Below are positions 26,827-35,294 of a stretch of 55,398 nucleotides of DNA, one piece after another. Positions within the stretch are counted from its first letter, which is position 1, and each line of letters begins with the position of its first letter. The notes beneath the pieces are model-generated. The model was not told the origin of the DNA. It saw only the letters and a list, made by a program, of their open reading frames with translations, and searched no databases. The position numbers were made by a program, and so were the translations under genes. This DNA is from Marinobacter sp. X15-166B (GTDB lineage: Bacteria; Pseudomonadota; Gammaproteobacteria; Pseudomonadales; Oleiphilaceae), in contig NZ_MEIY01000001.1 of the NCBI RefSeq assembly GCF_001752365.1, positions 2,792,098-2,847,495 of the forward strand. The letters run 5' to 3'.

Positions 26827-28106
26827 CCGCTGGTCAACGCGGCGAGCTTGCGTCTGGCCTCCTGGGCCACCGGGCCTTCCGCCTGGGCGGCCTGATTGTA
26901 ATAGGCGATGGCCTGATTTTTATTCCGTTGTTTCACGGCAATGTCGCCCAGACGCAGGTAGGCAATGGACGTGGGCACGGTGCGGTTCGCCTGGCTCAGA
27001 TCCTTCTCGGCCTTGGCCAGATTGTTTTGCGCCAGTTCGTGGAGCCCGCGGTGCAGGCGGTAACTGAACATCTCCGGATACAGGGCGACGGCCTTATCGT
27101 AATCTCTGCCAGCTTTGCCGGGGGCTTTCATCGCCGAATGAATCTGCCCGCGCAGAGCGTAGAACATGGCCTCGTCCGGTACCGCGTTGATGGCTTCGTT
27201 GACTTTGCCCAGAGCCGCGTCAAGCTTGTCCTTTTGAGCGAGCTTTCTGGCTTCGTCATACGCCTCGTAGGCCGGCGTAACCCGTTTGAGGTACGCAATT
27301 TTCTGCTGGTAAACCTCCTTGCCCCGAAAACCTTCCGCGCCCAGTTGGCGGGCCAGGCGGGCGTTTTCATTCACCCGTTTCTGCGACGGCGGGTGGGTGG
27401 CAAACAGGCTGCCGAGAAAATCACCGGAGCGTCCTTCCGACAGTTGCAGAAACAGTTGTTGCAACTCCACCGCCGCCTGGGGGTTGTAGCCGGCTTTTAC
27501 CATGTACTTTATGCCGTAATGGTCGGATTCCAGTTCGTCGCTCTGGCTATGCTGGGCCAGCGCCAGTTGCCCCCCAAGGGCCGCGCCACCCATCACCAGA
27601 CCGGCCATCTCGTTATCCCCCAGGGCCACGCCCAGACCCGCCATCCCCGCGCTCAGCAGCATGCCGCTTTGCATGCGCTGGGCGCTGTGGCGGGCCGCGG
27701 CGTGGACAATTTCGTGACCGAGTACGGAGGCCAGCTGGGCTTCGTCTTCCAGCAACACCAGCAAGCCCCGGTTGATGGCAATTTTGCCGGACGGCAGCGC
27801 CCAGGCGTTGGGCACGCTGCTGTTCAGTACCACAAACTCGTAGGGCAGATCAGGACGGTCACTGACTGCCGCCAGCTTGTGACCCACGTCGCGAACGTAC
27901 ACGGTGAGGTCCGGGTCGAGGTAAAATTGCCCCCCCTGGGTTTGTTGCGTGGGAATGTACTGTTCTGCACCTATGGCCCGTTCCTGACGTTCAGAAATCA
28001 GCGACAGCTCCCGCTTGCCGGTCACCGGGTTGGCGGAGCAACCGGCCAGCAGGGCGACGATTGCAAGCAGCGCGATGCTGCGTCGAAAATAGGTTGTGAT
28101 CACCAT
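26823..28106 (-). CDS. M48 family metalloprotease lipoprotein with TPR repeats
   Basis: 427 aa. A lipobox (LLAGC, Cys23) marks a lipoprotein, likely on the periplasmic face of the outer membrane. The zinc site HEIVH is at 131-135, with a downstream ELESDHYG segment supplying the third ligand. The C-terminal third has TPR-like helices (for example DYDKAVALYPEMFSYRLHRG). This is the BepA/YfgC-like architecture; BepA protects outer-membrane assembly by degrading stalled LptD. The ATG follows AAGGGAG. Confidence 0.9.
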   Translation of the reverse strand: MVITTYFRRSIALLAIVALLAGCSANPVTGKRELSLISERQERAIGAEQYIPTQQTQGGQFYLDPDLTVYVRDVGHKLAAVSDRPDLPYEFVVLNSSVPNAWALPSGKIAINRGLLVLLEDEAQLASVLGHEIVHAAARHSAQRMQSGMLLSAGMAGLGVALGDNEMAGLVMGGAALGGQLALAQHSQSDELESDHYGIKYMVKAGYNPQAAVELQQLFLQLSEGRSGDFLGSLFATHPPSQKRVNENARLARQLGAEGFRGKEVYQQKIAYLKRVTPAYEAYDEARKLAQKDKLDAALGKVNEAINAVPDEAMFYALRGQIHSAMKAPGKAGRDYDKAVALYPEMFSYRLHRGLHELAQNNLAKAEKDLSQANRTVPTSIAYLRLGDIAVKQRNKNQAIAYYNQAAQAEGPVAQEARRKLAALTSG

Positions 28107-28213
28107 TGACTCCCTTGATCTGTCGATTGATCCACCTGTGCAGGGTGGTCGCTGCCGGGTCGGCGTACGCCGGCGAACTTACCGCATAAACCGATTATAG
28201 AACGCTTCCGCCC

Positions 28214-28243
28214 CTTGAAAAAAAGTGGTGCCCGCCCCCATCT
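28214..28243 (+). promoter_or_regulatory. sigma-32 heat-shock promoter for htpG
   Basis: CTTGAAA (28214-28220), 15-nt spacer, CCCCATCT (28236-28243). Both boxes match the E. coli RpoH consensus, and the spacing is in range. The element lies about 80 bp before the htpG ATG, as expected for a heat-shock chaperone. Confidence 0.8.
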
Positions 28244-28323
28244 CCTTGTCCATGAACCCGAGTGGCCTGTATTGGCCGGTATACCCATCCTTCGCACCCA
28301 TCGCAGTCAGGAGAAAGTGACAC

Positions 28324-30215
28324 ATGACGGTTGAGACAAAAAAGAAACCCTTGGTTTCCAGACGGAAGTGAAGCAACTGCTTCATCTGATGATCCACTCG
28401 CTCTACTCCAACAAAGAGATTTTTCTGCGCGAGCTGATTTCCAACGCCTCGGATGCATCGGACAAGCTGCGTTTTGAAGCCCTTAAAGACGACAGTCTGT
28501 ACGAGGGCCAGTCCGACCTGAAAATCCGTGTCGATTTCGATAAAGAAGCCAACACCGTCACCATCACTGATAACGGTGTCGGCATGAGCCGCGACGACGT
28601 GATTCAGAATCTGGGTACCATTGCCAAATCGGGCACCGCCGAGTTCCTTAAACAGTTGTCCGGTGATGAGAAAAAAGACAGCCGTCTGATCGGCCAGTTC
28701 GGGGTGGGCTTTTACTCCGCGTTCATTGTTGCCGACCGGGTGGAAGTGTTCACCCGACGTGCCGGCGCGCCCCATGAAGCAGGTGTGCATTGGGAATCTC
28801 AAGGCGATGGTGAGTTCTCGATTGAACCGGTGACCCTCGAAGACCGCGGTACCCGCATTGTGCTGCACCTGAAAAAGGACGAGAGCGAGTTCGCCGACGG
28901 CTTCCGTCTCCGCAGTCTGGTGAAGAAGTATTCCGATCACATTTCATTCCCTGTGGTCATGCTTTCCGAATCGGAAGATGAAGAGGAGAAGGGCAAGGAG
29001 GAAACCGTCAACGACGCGACCGCGTTGTGGACCCTGCCGCGCAACGAAGTAAAAGACGAAGAATACAAAGAGTTTTACAAGCACATTGCCCACGATTTTG
29101 AAGACCCCTTGACCTGGTCTCACAACAAGGTGGAAGGCAAGCTCGATTACACCAGTCTGCTGTACATGCCGGCGCGGGCTCCGTTTGATCTGTACAATCG
29201 GGAAGCGCCCCGGGGCCTGAAGCTCTACGTGCAGCGGGTGTTTATCATGGACGACGCCGAGCAGTTTCTGCCGTTGTACCTGCGCTTCACCAAGGGGGTC
29301 ATCGATTCGAACGACTTGTCGCTGAACGTGTCCCGTGAAATTTTGCAGAACGACAGCACCGTGGAAAGCATCCGCTCCGCACTCACCAAGCGGGTGCTGG
29401 ATATGCTGTCCAAGCTGGCCAAGAAAGAGCCCGAGCAGTATCAGAAATTCTGGGATGAGTTTGGCCCGGTGCTGAAAGAAGGCCCGGCGGAAGATTTCGG
29501 TAACCGGGAAAAAGTCGCCGCGCTGTTGCGCTTTGCGTCGACCCATACCGGCGAGCCCACCGAGAATGTCTCGCTGGACGACTACATCGGCCGCATGCAA
29601 GAAGGCCAACAGAAAATTTACTACATCACCGCCGACAGCTTCATGGCCGCCAAGAGCAGCCCGCATCTGGAAGTGTTCCGCAAGAAGGGCATTGAAGTAC
29701 TGATCCTGTCAGACCGCATCGACGAATGGATGATGGGGTATCTGAACGAATACGATGGCAAACAGTTCCAGGACGTGGCCCGTGGCGAGCTGGATCTCGG
29801 TGAAATCGAAACCGAAGAAGACAAGAAGCAGCAGGAAAAAGCCACCGAAGAGCACAAAGACCTGCTGGAGCGTATCAAGTCCGCTCTGGAAGACCGGGTT
29901 CAGGAAGTGCGGGTGACCAACCGTCTGACCGATTCTCCGGCGTGTCTGGTGGTGGGTGATTTCGACATGGGTGCCCAGATGAAGAAGATCATGGAAGCCG
30001 CCGGGCAGGCCGTGCCTGACAGCAAGCCGATCTTTGAAATCAACGTGGAGCACCCTCTGGTAGAGCGTCTGGAAGCCGAACAGGGCGAAGCGCGCTTTGC
30101 GGAACTGTCGGCGGTCCTGTTTGATCAGGCCACCCTCGCCAGCGGGGAGCAATTGCAAGACCCGGGCGCGTACGTATCGCGCCTCAACCGTCTGCTGCTG
30201 GAGCTGGCTAACTAA
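28324..30215 (+). CDS. htpG: chaperone HtpG (Hsp90), frame change at codons 6-7
   Basis: Bacterial Hsp90. The ATG at 28324 begins M-T-V-E-T-K-K, but this frame stops at 28369-28371. A -1 shift at A AAA AAG (28338-28344) gives [15 protein letters not shown], exactly the conserved HtpG N-terminus, and continues to 30215 for 630 aa in all. The main frame has the ATP-lid motifs ([28 protein letters not shown]), middle and C-terminal domains intact. A GTG at 28368 could start the main frame, but it has no ribosome site and would drop the first strand. Explanations are a missing base in the A run, transcriptional slippage, or programmed frameshifting. It is driven by a sigma-32 promoter. Confidence 0.93.
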
Positions 30216-30230
30216 GCGCCAGCCCGCAGC

Positions 30231-30452
30231 ATGCAAAGCATTATTGTGGATCTTGCTATCAGCCCTGACGAATGGATCAAACTCTATCGGGGCGTGGCAA
30301 GGGATATTCACACCCGGGCCCGGGACGGACGCACGGTGCGTTTCCCGGCCCGGATTCTGTCCCGCTTTTATCTCAGCAACGGCGTGCACGGCAGCTTTCG
30401 CATTAATTTTGATGCGGAGGGTAAATTTGCCAATGTTGAACGTTTGGGGTGA
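30231..30452 (+). CDS. DUF2835 family protein
   Basis: 73-aa protein matching the length and pattern of DUF2835, small proteins of unknown function in gammaproteobacteria (RTVRFPARILSRFY, then GSFRINFDAEGKF). It starts 15 bp after htpG and may be read through from it. No clear ribosome site. A terminator overlaps its stop codon. Confidence 0.8.
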   Translation: MQSIIVDLAISPDEWIKLYRGVARDIHTRARDGRTVRFPARILSRFYLSNGVHGSFRINFDAEGKFANVERLG

Positions 30453-30481
30453 TGGGGTAAAATGCCATCCCCCCCCCTTTT
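30446..30481 (+). terminator. terminator after htpG-DUF2835
   Basis: GGGGTGATGG (30446-30455) pairs with CCATC-CCCCC (30465-30474) across an AT-rich loop and is followed by TTTTCT. It overlaps the DUF2835 stop. Confidence 0.65.
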
Positions 30482-30506
30482 CTGATTTGACACTGCCGGA
30501 GCCCTC

Positions 30507-31490
30507 ATGCGAATCATACTTGCCCCCATGGAAGGCCTGGCAGATGCCCCTATCCGTGAAATTCTCACCGCCGTGGGCGGTATCGACCGCAGCGTCACCG
30601 AATTTATCCGGGTAACCCACACCATGCAGCCCGACCGGGTGTTTCACAAATACGCCCCCGAACTCAAAAACGGCTGTACCACCCGTTCCGGGGCGCCCGT
30701 CGCTATCCAGTTACTGGGTTCGGATCCGGAGCAGATGGGCGTGCACGGCGCCAGAGCGGTCGAGCTGGGCGCGCCGCAAGTGGACATCAATTTCGGTTGT
30801 CCGGCCAAAACCGTGAACCGTCACAAAGGCGGCTCAGTGCTGATGCGCGAGCCGGAGGTCATGCACCGCATTACCGCCGCGGTCCGCGCTGCAGTGCCCG
30901 CGCACATCCCGGTGACCGCCAAAATGCGCCTGGGCTATGACGATCGCTCCATGGGCATTGCCTGTGGCCAGGCACTGGAGGCCGCCGGGGCCGCCGAAAT
31001 TGTCATTCACGCCCGCAGCAAGGTTGACGGCTACAAGCCACCGGCCTATTGGGAAGAGATTGCCCGGGTGCGTGAAGCCGTGCAGACCCGGGTGATCGCC
31101 AACGGCGAAATCTGGACCGTTGACGATTATTGGCGGTGCCGCGAAGTCAGCGGCTGTGATGACATCATGATCGGCCGCGGCCTGATTGCCCGCCCGGGAC
31201 TGGCCCGCCAGATCAAGGCCAGCCAGCAAGGCGACTCCCTTGCTGACTTGCCTTGGGCGCAGGTGGTGCCGCTGATCAAGGGGTATGGTGAGGAGTTGCA
31301 AGGCCGGCTGGAGGACCGTTACGTCACCGGTCGCCTGAAACAGTGGTTGAACTACCTGCGCAAAGGCTACAGCGAAGCCGAACAACTGTGGCCAGCGGCC
31401 CGTAAATTCAACGAGGTGGCGCCGTTCTATGCGTGCCTGGATGCCTCATTGGGTGCCGCAACCCAGCCCACACCCACCTCAGCGGCTTGA
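30507..31490 (+). CDS. dusC: tRNA-dihydrouridine(16) synthase DusC
   Basis: 327-aa flavoenzyme that reduces uridine 16 of tRNA. The N-terminal APMEGLAD motif, catalytic Cys98 in NFGCPAKTVNRH and HARSKVDGYKPPAYW are characteristic of the DusC subfamily rather than DusA or DusB. GGAG lies 6 nt before the ATG. It stands alone after the terminator. Confidence 0.94.
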   Translation: MRIILAPMEGLADAPIREILTAVGGIDRSVTEFIRVTHTMQPDRVFHKYAPELKNGCTTRSGAPVAIQLLGSDPEQMGVHGARAVELGAPQVDINFGCPAKTVNRHKGGSVLMREPEVMHRITAAVRAAVPAHIPVTAKMRLGYDDRSMGIACGQALEAAGAAEIVIHARSKVDGYKPPAYWEEIARVREAVQTRVIANGEIWTVDDYWRCREVSGCDDIMIGRGLIARPGLARQIKASQQGDSLADLPWAQVVPLIKGYGEELQGRLEDRYVTGRLKQWLNYLRKGYSEAEQLWPAARKFNEVAPFYACLDASLGAATQPTPTSAA

Positions 31491-31536
31491 ACCAGCAAGC
31501 AGCCCGGCTATGAGCTGAAACCGAACGGTCACGGAC

Positions 31537-32580
31537 TTAATAAGCCAGGCCCTCCGCCGAGAGTTCCCTGCGGATTATTTCTGCGCCTGCGCTCAAGGCC
31601 GTCAGCTTGCCCCTGGCTACGCCACGGGATAAGGGGGCCATGCCACAGTTGGTGCACGGGTAGAGCTTGTCCGCATCCACAAACTTCAGTGCTTGACGCA
31701 GCGTATTCGCTACTTCCTCTGGTGTCTCAATGCTGTTGGTGGCCACATCGATGGCCCCTACCATCACCTTTTTACCGCGTATGAGTTCAAGCAGCTCCAT
31801 GGGCACATGGGAGTTTTGACACTCTAAGGAGATAAGGTCGATGTTAGACTTTTGCAGCCGGGGGAAGACCTCTTCGTATTGCCGCCACTCGGAACCCAGG
31901 GTCTTTTTCCAATCCGTGTTGGCTTTGATGCCATAACCATAACAGATATGTACTGCGGTTTCGCACTTCAGGCCTTCGATGGCGCGCTCTAACGCAGCGA
32001 TGCCCCAGTCGTTGACCTCTTCAAAAAACACATTAAAGGCCGGCTCATCAAACTGGATTATATCCACACCCGCCGCTTCGAGTTCTTTGGCTTCTTGATT
32101 GAGGATGGTGGCAAACTCCCACGCCAGTTTTTCACGGCTTTTATAATGGCCATCGTACAGGGTGTCGACCATGGTCATGGGGCCTGGCAGGGCCCATTTA
32201 ATGGGTTGCCGGGTTTGCTGACGTAAAAACCTGGCAGCTTCGACAAAAACCGGCTGTTGGCGGCTGACTGCGCCTACTACTGTCGGTACACTCGCGTCAT
32301 AGCGATCACGAATTTTGACGGTCTTCCGCTTTTCAAAATCGACACCGCTCAGGTGCTCGATAAAGGTGGTCACAAAGTGCTGGCGGGACTGCTCGCCATC
32401 ACTGACGATATCAATCCCTGCAAGCTGCTGCTCTTGCAAGGAAACACGTAAAGCGTCCTGCTGGCCCTCGATCAATGCTTCGTCCTGCAATTTCCAGGGT
32501 GACCAAAGCGTCTCCGGCTCGGCCAGCCAGGACGGTTTGGGTAAACTGCCCGCCGTTGAAGTAGGTAATAATTTTTTCAT
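31537..32580 (-). CDS. mesD: MesD, folate-independent core methionine synthase
   Basis: 347-aa protein equal to the C-terminal catalytic half of cobalamin-independent methionine synthase MetE. The zinc ligands are visible as H211-x-C213, E253 and C312. Because it lacks the folate-binding N-terminal half and sits next to a DUF1852 gene, it belongs to the MesD family, which makes methionine from homocysteine with a methyl donor other than methyltetrahydrofolate and needs MesX and oxygen. The ATG at 32580 gives the conserved start (MKKLLPTSTAGSLPKPSWLA). It is 31 bp downstream of mesX on the same strand. AT-richer than the window average. Confidence 0.9.
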   Translation of the reverse strand: MKKLLPTSTAGSLPKPSWLAEPETLWSPWKLQDEALIEGQQDALRVSLQEQQLAGIDIVSDGEQSRQHFVTTFIEHLSGVDFEKRKTVKIRDRYDASVPTVVGAVSRQQPVFVEAARFLRQQTRQPIKWALPGPMTMVDTLYDGHYKSREKLAWEFATILNQEAKELEAAGVDIIQFDEPAFNVFFEEVNDWGIAALERAIEGLKCETAVHICYGYGIKANTDWKKTLGSEWRQYEEVFPRLQKSNIDLISLECQNSHVPMELLELIRGKKVMVGAIDVATNSIETPEEVANTLRQALKFVDADKLYPCTNCGMAPLSRGVARGKLTALSAGAEIIRRELSAEGLAY

Positions 32581-32611
32581 AGTAAATACTGTTTTATACT
32601 CTCTTAAATTA

Positions 32612-33592
32612 TCAAGCGTAATTGGCAGACCACCGTTCAAGGGTAGTCTGGTAGGGTTTCATGAGGTATTCCTCAGCAAATTGCCCCTGTTTGATAGCTA
32701 ACTTGCTGCGTTCTTCCCGGTCATAAATAATTCGCGTTGTTGAATAATCCCGATTCTGCAAATTTGGTTGATAGCAGCGTCCGGCGGCCGCGTTGGCATT
32801 ATAAATCTCAGCGCGGTAAATCTTTTGAAACGTTTCCATCGTGCTGATGGTGCTTATAAGTTCAAGATTGCTGTAATCATTCAGCAAATCACCACAGAAG
32901 AAAAACGCCAGAGGCGCGACGCTGTCGGGTGGCATAAAATAGCGAACCTCCAGCCCCATTTTTTTGAAATACTGTTCAGTCAAGGATGCGTCATTGGGCC
33001 GGTACTCAACCCCCAACACAGGGTGTTGATTCTCAGTCCGATGATAAACCTTGTTATCCGATACACTGAGGCATATAACCGGTGGCTTGCTAAAATTCTC
33101 CTGGTAAGCATCTGAGTTGACGAAGCACTTGAAGAGTTTTCCATGCAAATCGCCAAAGTTGTCCGGAACGCTGAACGCGGGTTGCCCCTTGTTGTGATTC
33201 AACAACAACACGCTAAAATCGTAATCGCGCACATAAGAGGAAAAATTATTGCCTACGATGCCTTCAATGCGCTTGTTGGTTTTGCGATCAAGGATGTTCG
33301 TTTGCAATATTTCAATCGCGGGGAACGCTTGGCCATTGGTATCACCAGATATGTGCATATCAACGGAAATGATTTCAAGTTCGACGGAATAACGATCCCC
33401 GTTAGGGTTATCCCAATGCGCCAAGGCATTAAAACGATTGTTTATCATCGTTAAGGCGTTGCGCAAATTCTCTTCGCGGGCTTCCCCTCTGGCCAAATTG
33501 GCAAAGTTCGTAGTAATACGGGTATTGTCTGAGGGTTGATAATGTTCATCGAAACTGATGCTGTTTATGGAAAATGTAACGTCGTTACTCAT
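32612..33592 (-). CDS. mesX: MesX (DUF1852 family)
   Basis: 326-aa member of DUF1852, named MesX because genetic data show MesD needs it for methionine synthesis. There is no signal peptide or recognised catalytic motif. Full family length, no defects. It is the first gene of the mesX-mesD pair; the MetR-like regulator lies 435 bp upstream on the same strand. Its biochemical role, possibly making or loading the methyl donor, is unknown. Confidence 0.9.
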   Translation of the reverse strand: MSNDVTFSINSISFDEHYQPSDNTRITTNFANLARGEAREENLRNALTMINNRFNALAHWDNPNGDRYSVELEIISVDMHISGDTNGQAFPAIEILQTNILDRKTNKRIEGIVGNNFSSYVRDYDFSVLLLNHNKGQPAFSVPDNFGDLHGKLFKCFVNSDAYQENFSKPPVICLSVSDNKVYHRTENQHPVLGVEYRPNDASLTEQYFKKMGLEVRYFMPPDSVAPLAFFFCGDLLNDYSNLELISTISTMETFQKIYRAEIYNANAAAGRCYQPNLQNRDYSTTRIIYDREERSKLAIKQGQFAEEYLMKPYQTTLERWSANYA

Positions 33593-34027
33593 GGTGCTCT
33601 GGTATCCAATTTCCGGCGATAAAACCTGAAGTAATTAATTCCATGCTGTTCTGGTTGGGGCTTTCAAAGAAGCAACCGCAATTCTGTCTCGGGTTACGAG
33701 CTGGGTGTATTTATACCCGGGCTGATGCATGAGTTTAAGTGATTTTACTGCACCTATTTATGAGTGTTGCTCATGGGTGGGTGTGGCGCAAGGTTCTGCC
33801 GGGCCAAGGGCATGTCCCCATCGGCGGTGTTGACGCGTGTGCAGAGGCAGCCGGATTCCGGCGGCCGTGGGGGCAGAGAGGCTTGCCCACTGACGGGCCG
33901 ATGCCGGGTGTCATCGGCATGGGCGACGCCGACCGTGTCGGGTGGTTAATGCTGACGGGTGGGCATCAGGTGATCAGATCATGGTTGAGGCAGAGTGTCA
34001 CCGGGGACAGGCAGCAACGCCAAGTCA
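33593..34027. other. gene-free stretch upstream of mesX
   Basis: 435 bp without a supported gene. The mesX-proximal 130 bp are AT-rich and must hold its promoter; I see no exact MetR box there (nearest is TGAAGTAATTAATTCC). The rest is GC-rich with only chance open frames, in contrast to the AT-rich genes on either side. No SAM or cobalamin riboswitch pattern was recognised. Confidence 0.4.
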
Positions 34028-34912
34028 TTATCTGACCGTCTGAGCCTGAGCAATGAAATCATTCAGGTAAACAATCTGTTCTTCATCCTGTCGTACGCCC
34101 AGAAAGATCTGTTTTCTAATCCCATGTTGGCCAAACCGGAGGCTTTTAATGGCCATTGTCTGGGCGAATTCGTCCGCCAACCAACCTGGCAGGGCACACA
34201 CGCCTCTGCCGGCGGCCACCATTTGCAACATTATTTCCGTCGTTTCTATGGTCTTGTGCTTTTTGACCGTGCATTGGGCGGGATTTAAAAACTGCGTGTA
34301 AATATCCAGCCGGTCAGTGTCTACCGGGTAGCTGATTAATACCTCCTCACTCAACTGTTCAGGCATGATCGAGCCGTGCATGGCCAGGCGGTGGGAGGTC
34401 GAAACAACGAGTCTGTGCTCGTAGTCAAACACCGGTATAAACGTCACCTCAGGTTGGAACACAGGGTCAGGTGTGACGAGCAGATCAATCTCGTAATTAT
34501 GCAGTGCAGCCAGACCACTGAACTGAAATTCCTGTTTCACGTCAATGTCGACGTTTGGCCACTTTTCGAGATAAGGTGCAATCACTTTTAACAGCCATTG
34601 ATAGCACGGGTGGCACTCCATGCCGATGCGAAGTGAGCCCATTTCGCCGGTCGCGATCTGACGCAATAAATGCTCTGTGTGTTTAAACTGCGGCAACACC
34701 CGATTGGCCAGTATTAAAATTTGCTCACCAGCCTGGGTCAGGCGCAGGTTCCTGCCTTCTCTTTGCCAAACGGGGGTTCTTATCTGGCCCTCCAGCTTTC
34801 TGATGCTGTGACTCAATGCCGACTGGGTTAAATTCAACGATTCCGCCGCTCGGGTTAAGGTTCCTTGCTCTTTTACTGCCGCCAGCACTTCAAGGTGAAA
34901 CCGCTCCACCAT
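34028..34912 (-). CDS. MetR-like LysR family regulator
   Basis: 294-aa LysR regulator closely resembling MetR, the homocysteine-responsive activator of methionine genes. The HTH is at about 5-60 (TQSALSHSIRKLE), and the effector domain keeps MetR-like segments (MECHPCYQWL, VFDYEHRLVV, ISYPVDTDRLDIY). ATG at 34912 has GGAG 8 nt upstream and is preferred over ATG at 34945, which lies inside a MetR box. With mesX and mesD on the same strand it is the likely regulator of that methionine synthase. AT-rich like them. Confidence 0.88.
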   Translation of the reverse strand: MVERFHLEVLAAVKEQGTLTRAAESLNLTQSALSHSIRKLEGQIRTPVWQREGRNLRLTQAGEQILILANRVLPQFKHTEHLLRQIATGEMGSLRIGMECHPCYQWLLKVIAPYLEKWPNVDIDVKQEFQFSGLAALHNYEIDLLVTPDPVFQPEVTFIPVFDYEHRLVVSTSHRLAMHGSIMPEQLSEEVLISYPVDTDRLDIYTQFLNPAQCTVKKHKTIETTEIMLQMVAAGRGVCALPGWLADEFAQTMAIKSLRFGQHGIRKQIFLGVRQDEEQIVYLNDFIAQAQTVR

Positions 34913-34944
34913 CGCATAACTCCGGTCTTCAATACTTGGTATCA

Positions 34945-34957
34945 TGAATACAGTTCA
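34945..34957. promoter_or_regulatory. MetR box (TGAA-N5-TTCA)
   Basis: TGAATACAGTTCA matches the MetR consensus TGAANNNNNTTCA exactly. It lies 33-45 bp upstream of the preferred regulator start, consistent with autoregulation. Confidence 0.65.
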
Positions 34958-35240
34958 TGGTTTGTGGCGAATATAGCATAAGTTTGTTGGCAAAAAGTTA
35001 CCGGGGCACAGCTGCGTGCCTGTCCGTCCGGCTGCTCAGGGAGGTCGGTTAACATCCATTCGCCGGTCGCCCGCGCTGCGGGTTTTCGGGTTCCCCGGCA
35101 GGGTCTGCAAACGGGGACCAACCCTTGCCGGTCTAAGCGGGGGCGAGGTGGCCGCTCGGTCCAAAGGGTAGGGTGAAGAGTCGCCGGGGTGTGGCTCGCA
35201 TATACGTGTCGGCATGCAGGACAGTGCGCTTGCCTTGTCA
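34958..35240. other. gene-free stretch
   Basis: About 280 bp between the MetR-like gene and the PEP-CTERM gene's hairpin. Only chance open frames; nothing recognised apart from the MetR-box promoter at its left edge. Confidence 0.35.
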
Positions 35241-35278
35241 TCGTTCACAGCCCCGATAGGATTCGGGGCTGTGAACGA
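35241..35278. terminator. perfect 16-bp stem-loop after the PEP-CTERM gene
   Basis: 35241-35256 and 35263-35278 are exact reverse complements (core GTTCACAGCCCCGA) around a 6-nt loop. It sits 17 bp past the PEP-CTERM stop on the minus strand. There is no T run on either side, so termination is likely but not certain. Confidence 0.6.
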
Positions 35279-35294
35279 CAGCGGGTTTCAGCGG

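Noticed and set aside
26928..28109. 393-codon open frame antisense to the M48 protease
   Set aside because: Shadow of a GC-rich gene with an intact lipobox and HEIVH on the other strand; the translation has no recognisable features.
28344..28358. GAAACC/GGTTTC hairpin as the stimulator of htpG frameshifting
   Set aside because: It begins inside the slippery heptamer, with no spacer, and is fully explained by the codons for E-T-L-G-F, so it is not evidence for programmed frameshifting.
33593..33740. MetR box or SAM riboswitch upstream of mesX
   Set aside because: No exact TGAA-N5-TTCA is found, only TGAAGTAATTAATTCC, and no riboswitch core could be recognised by eye.
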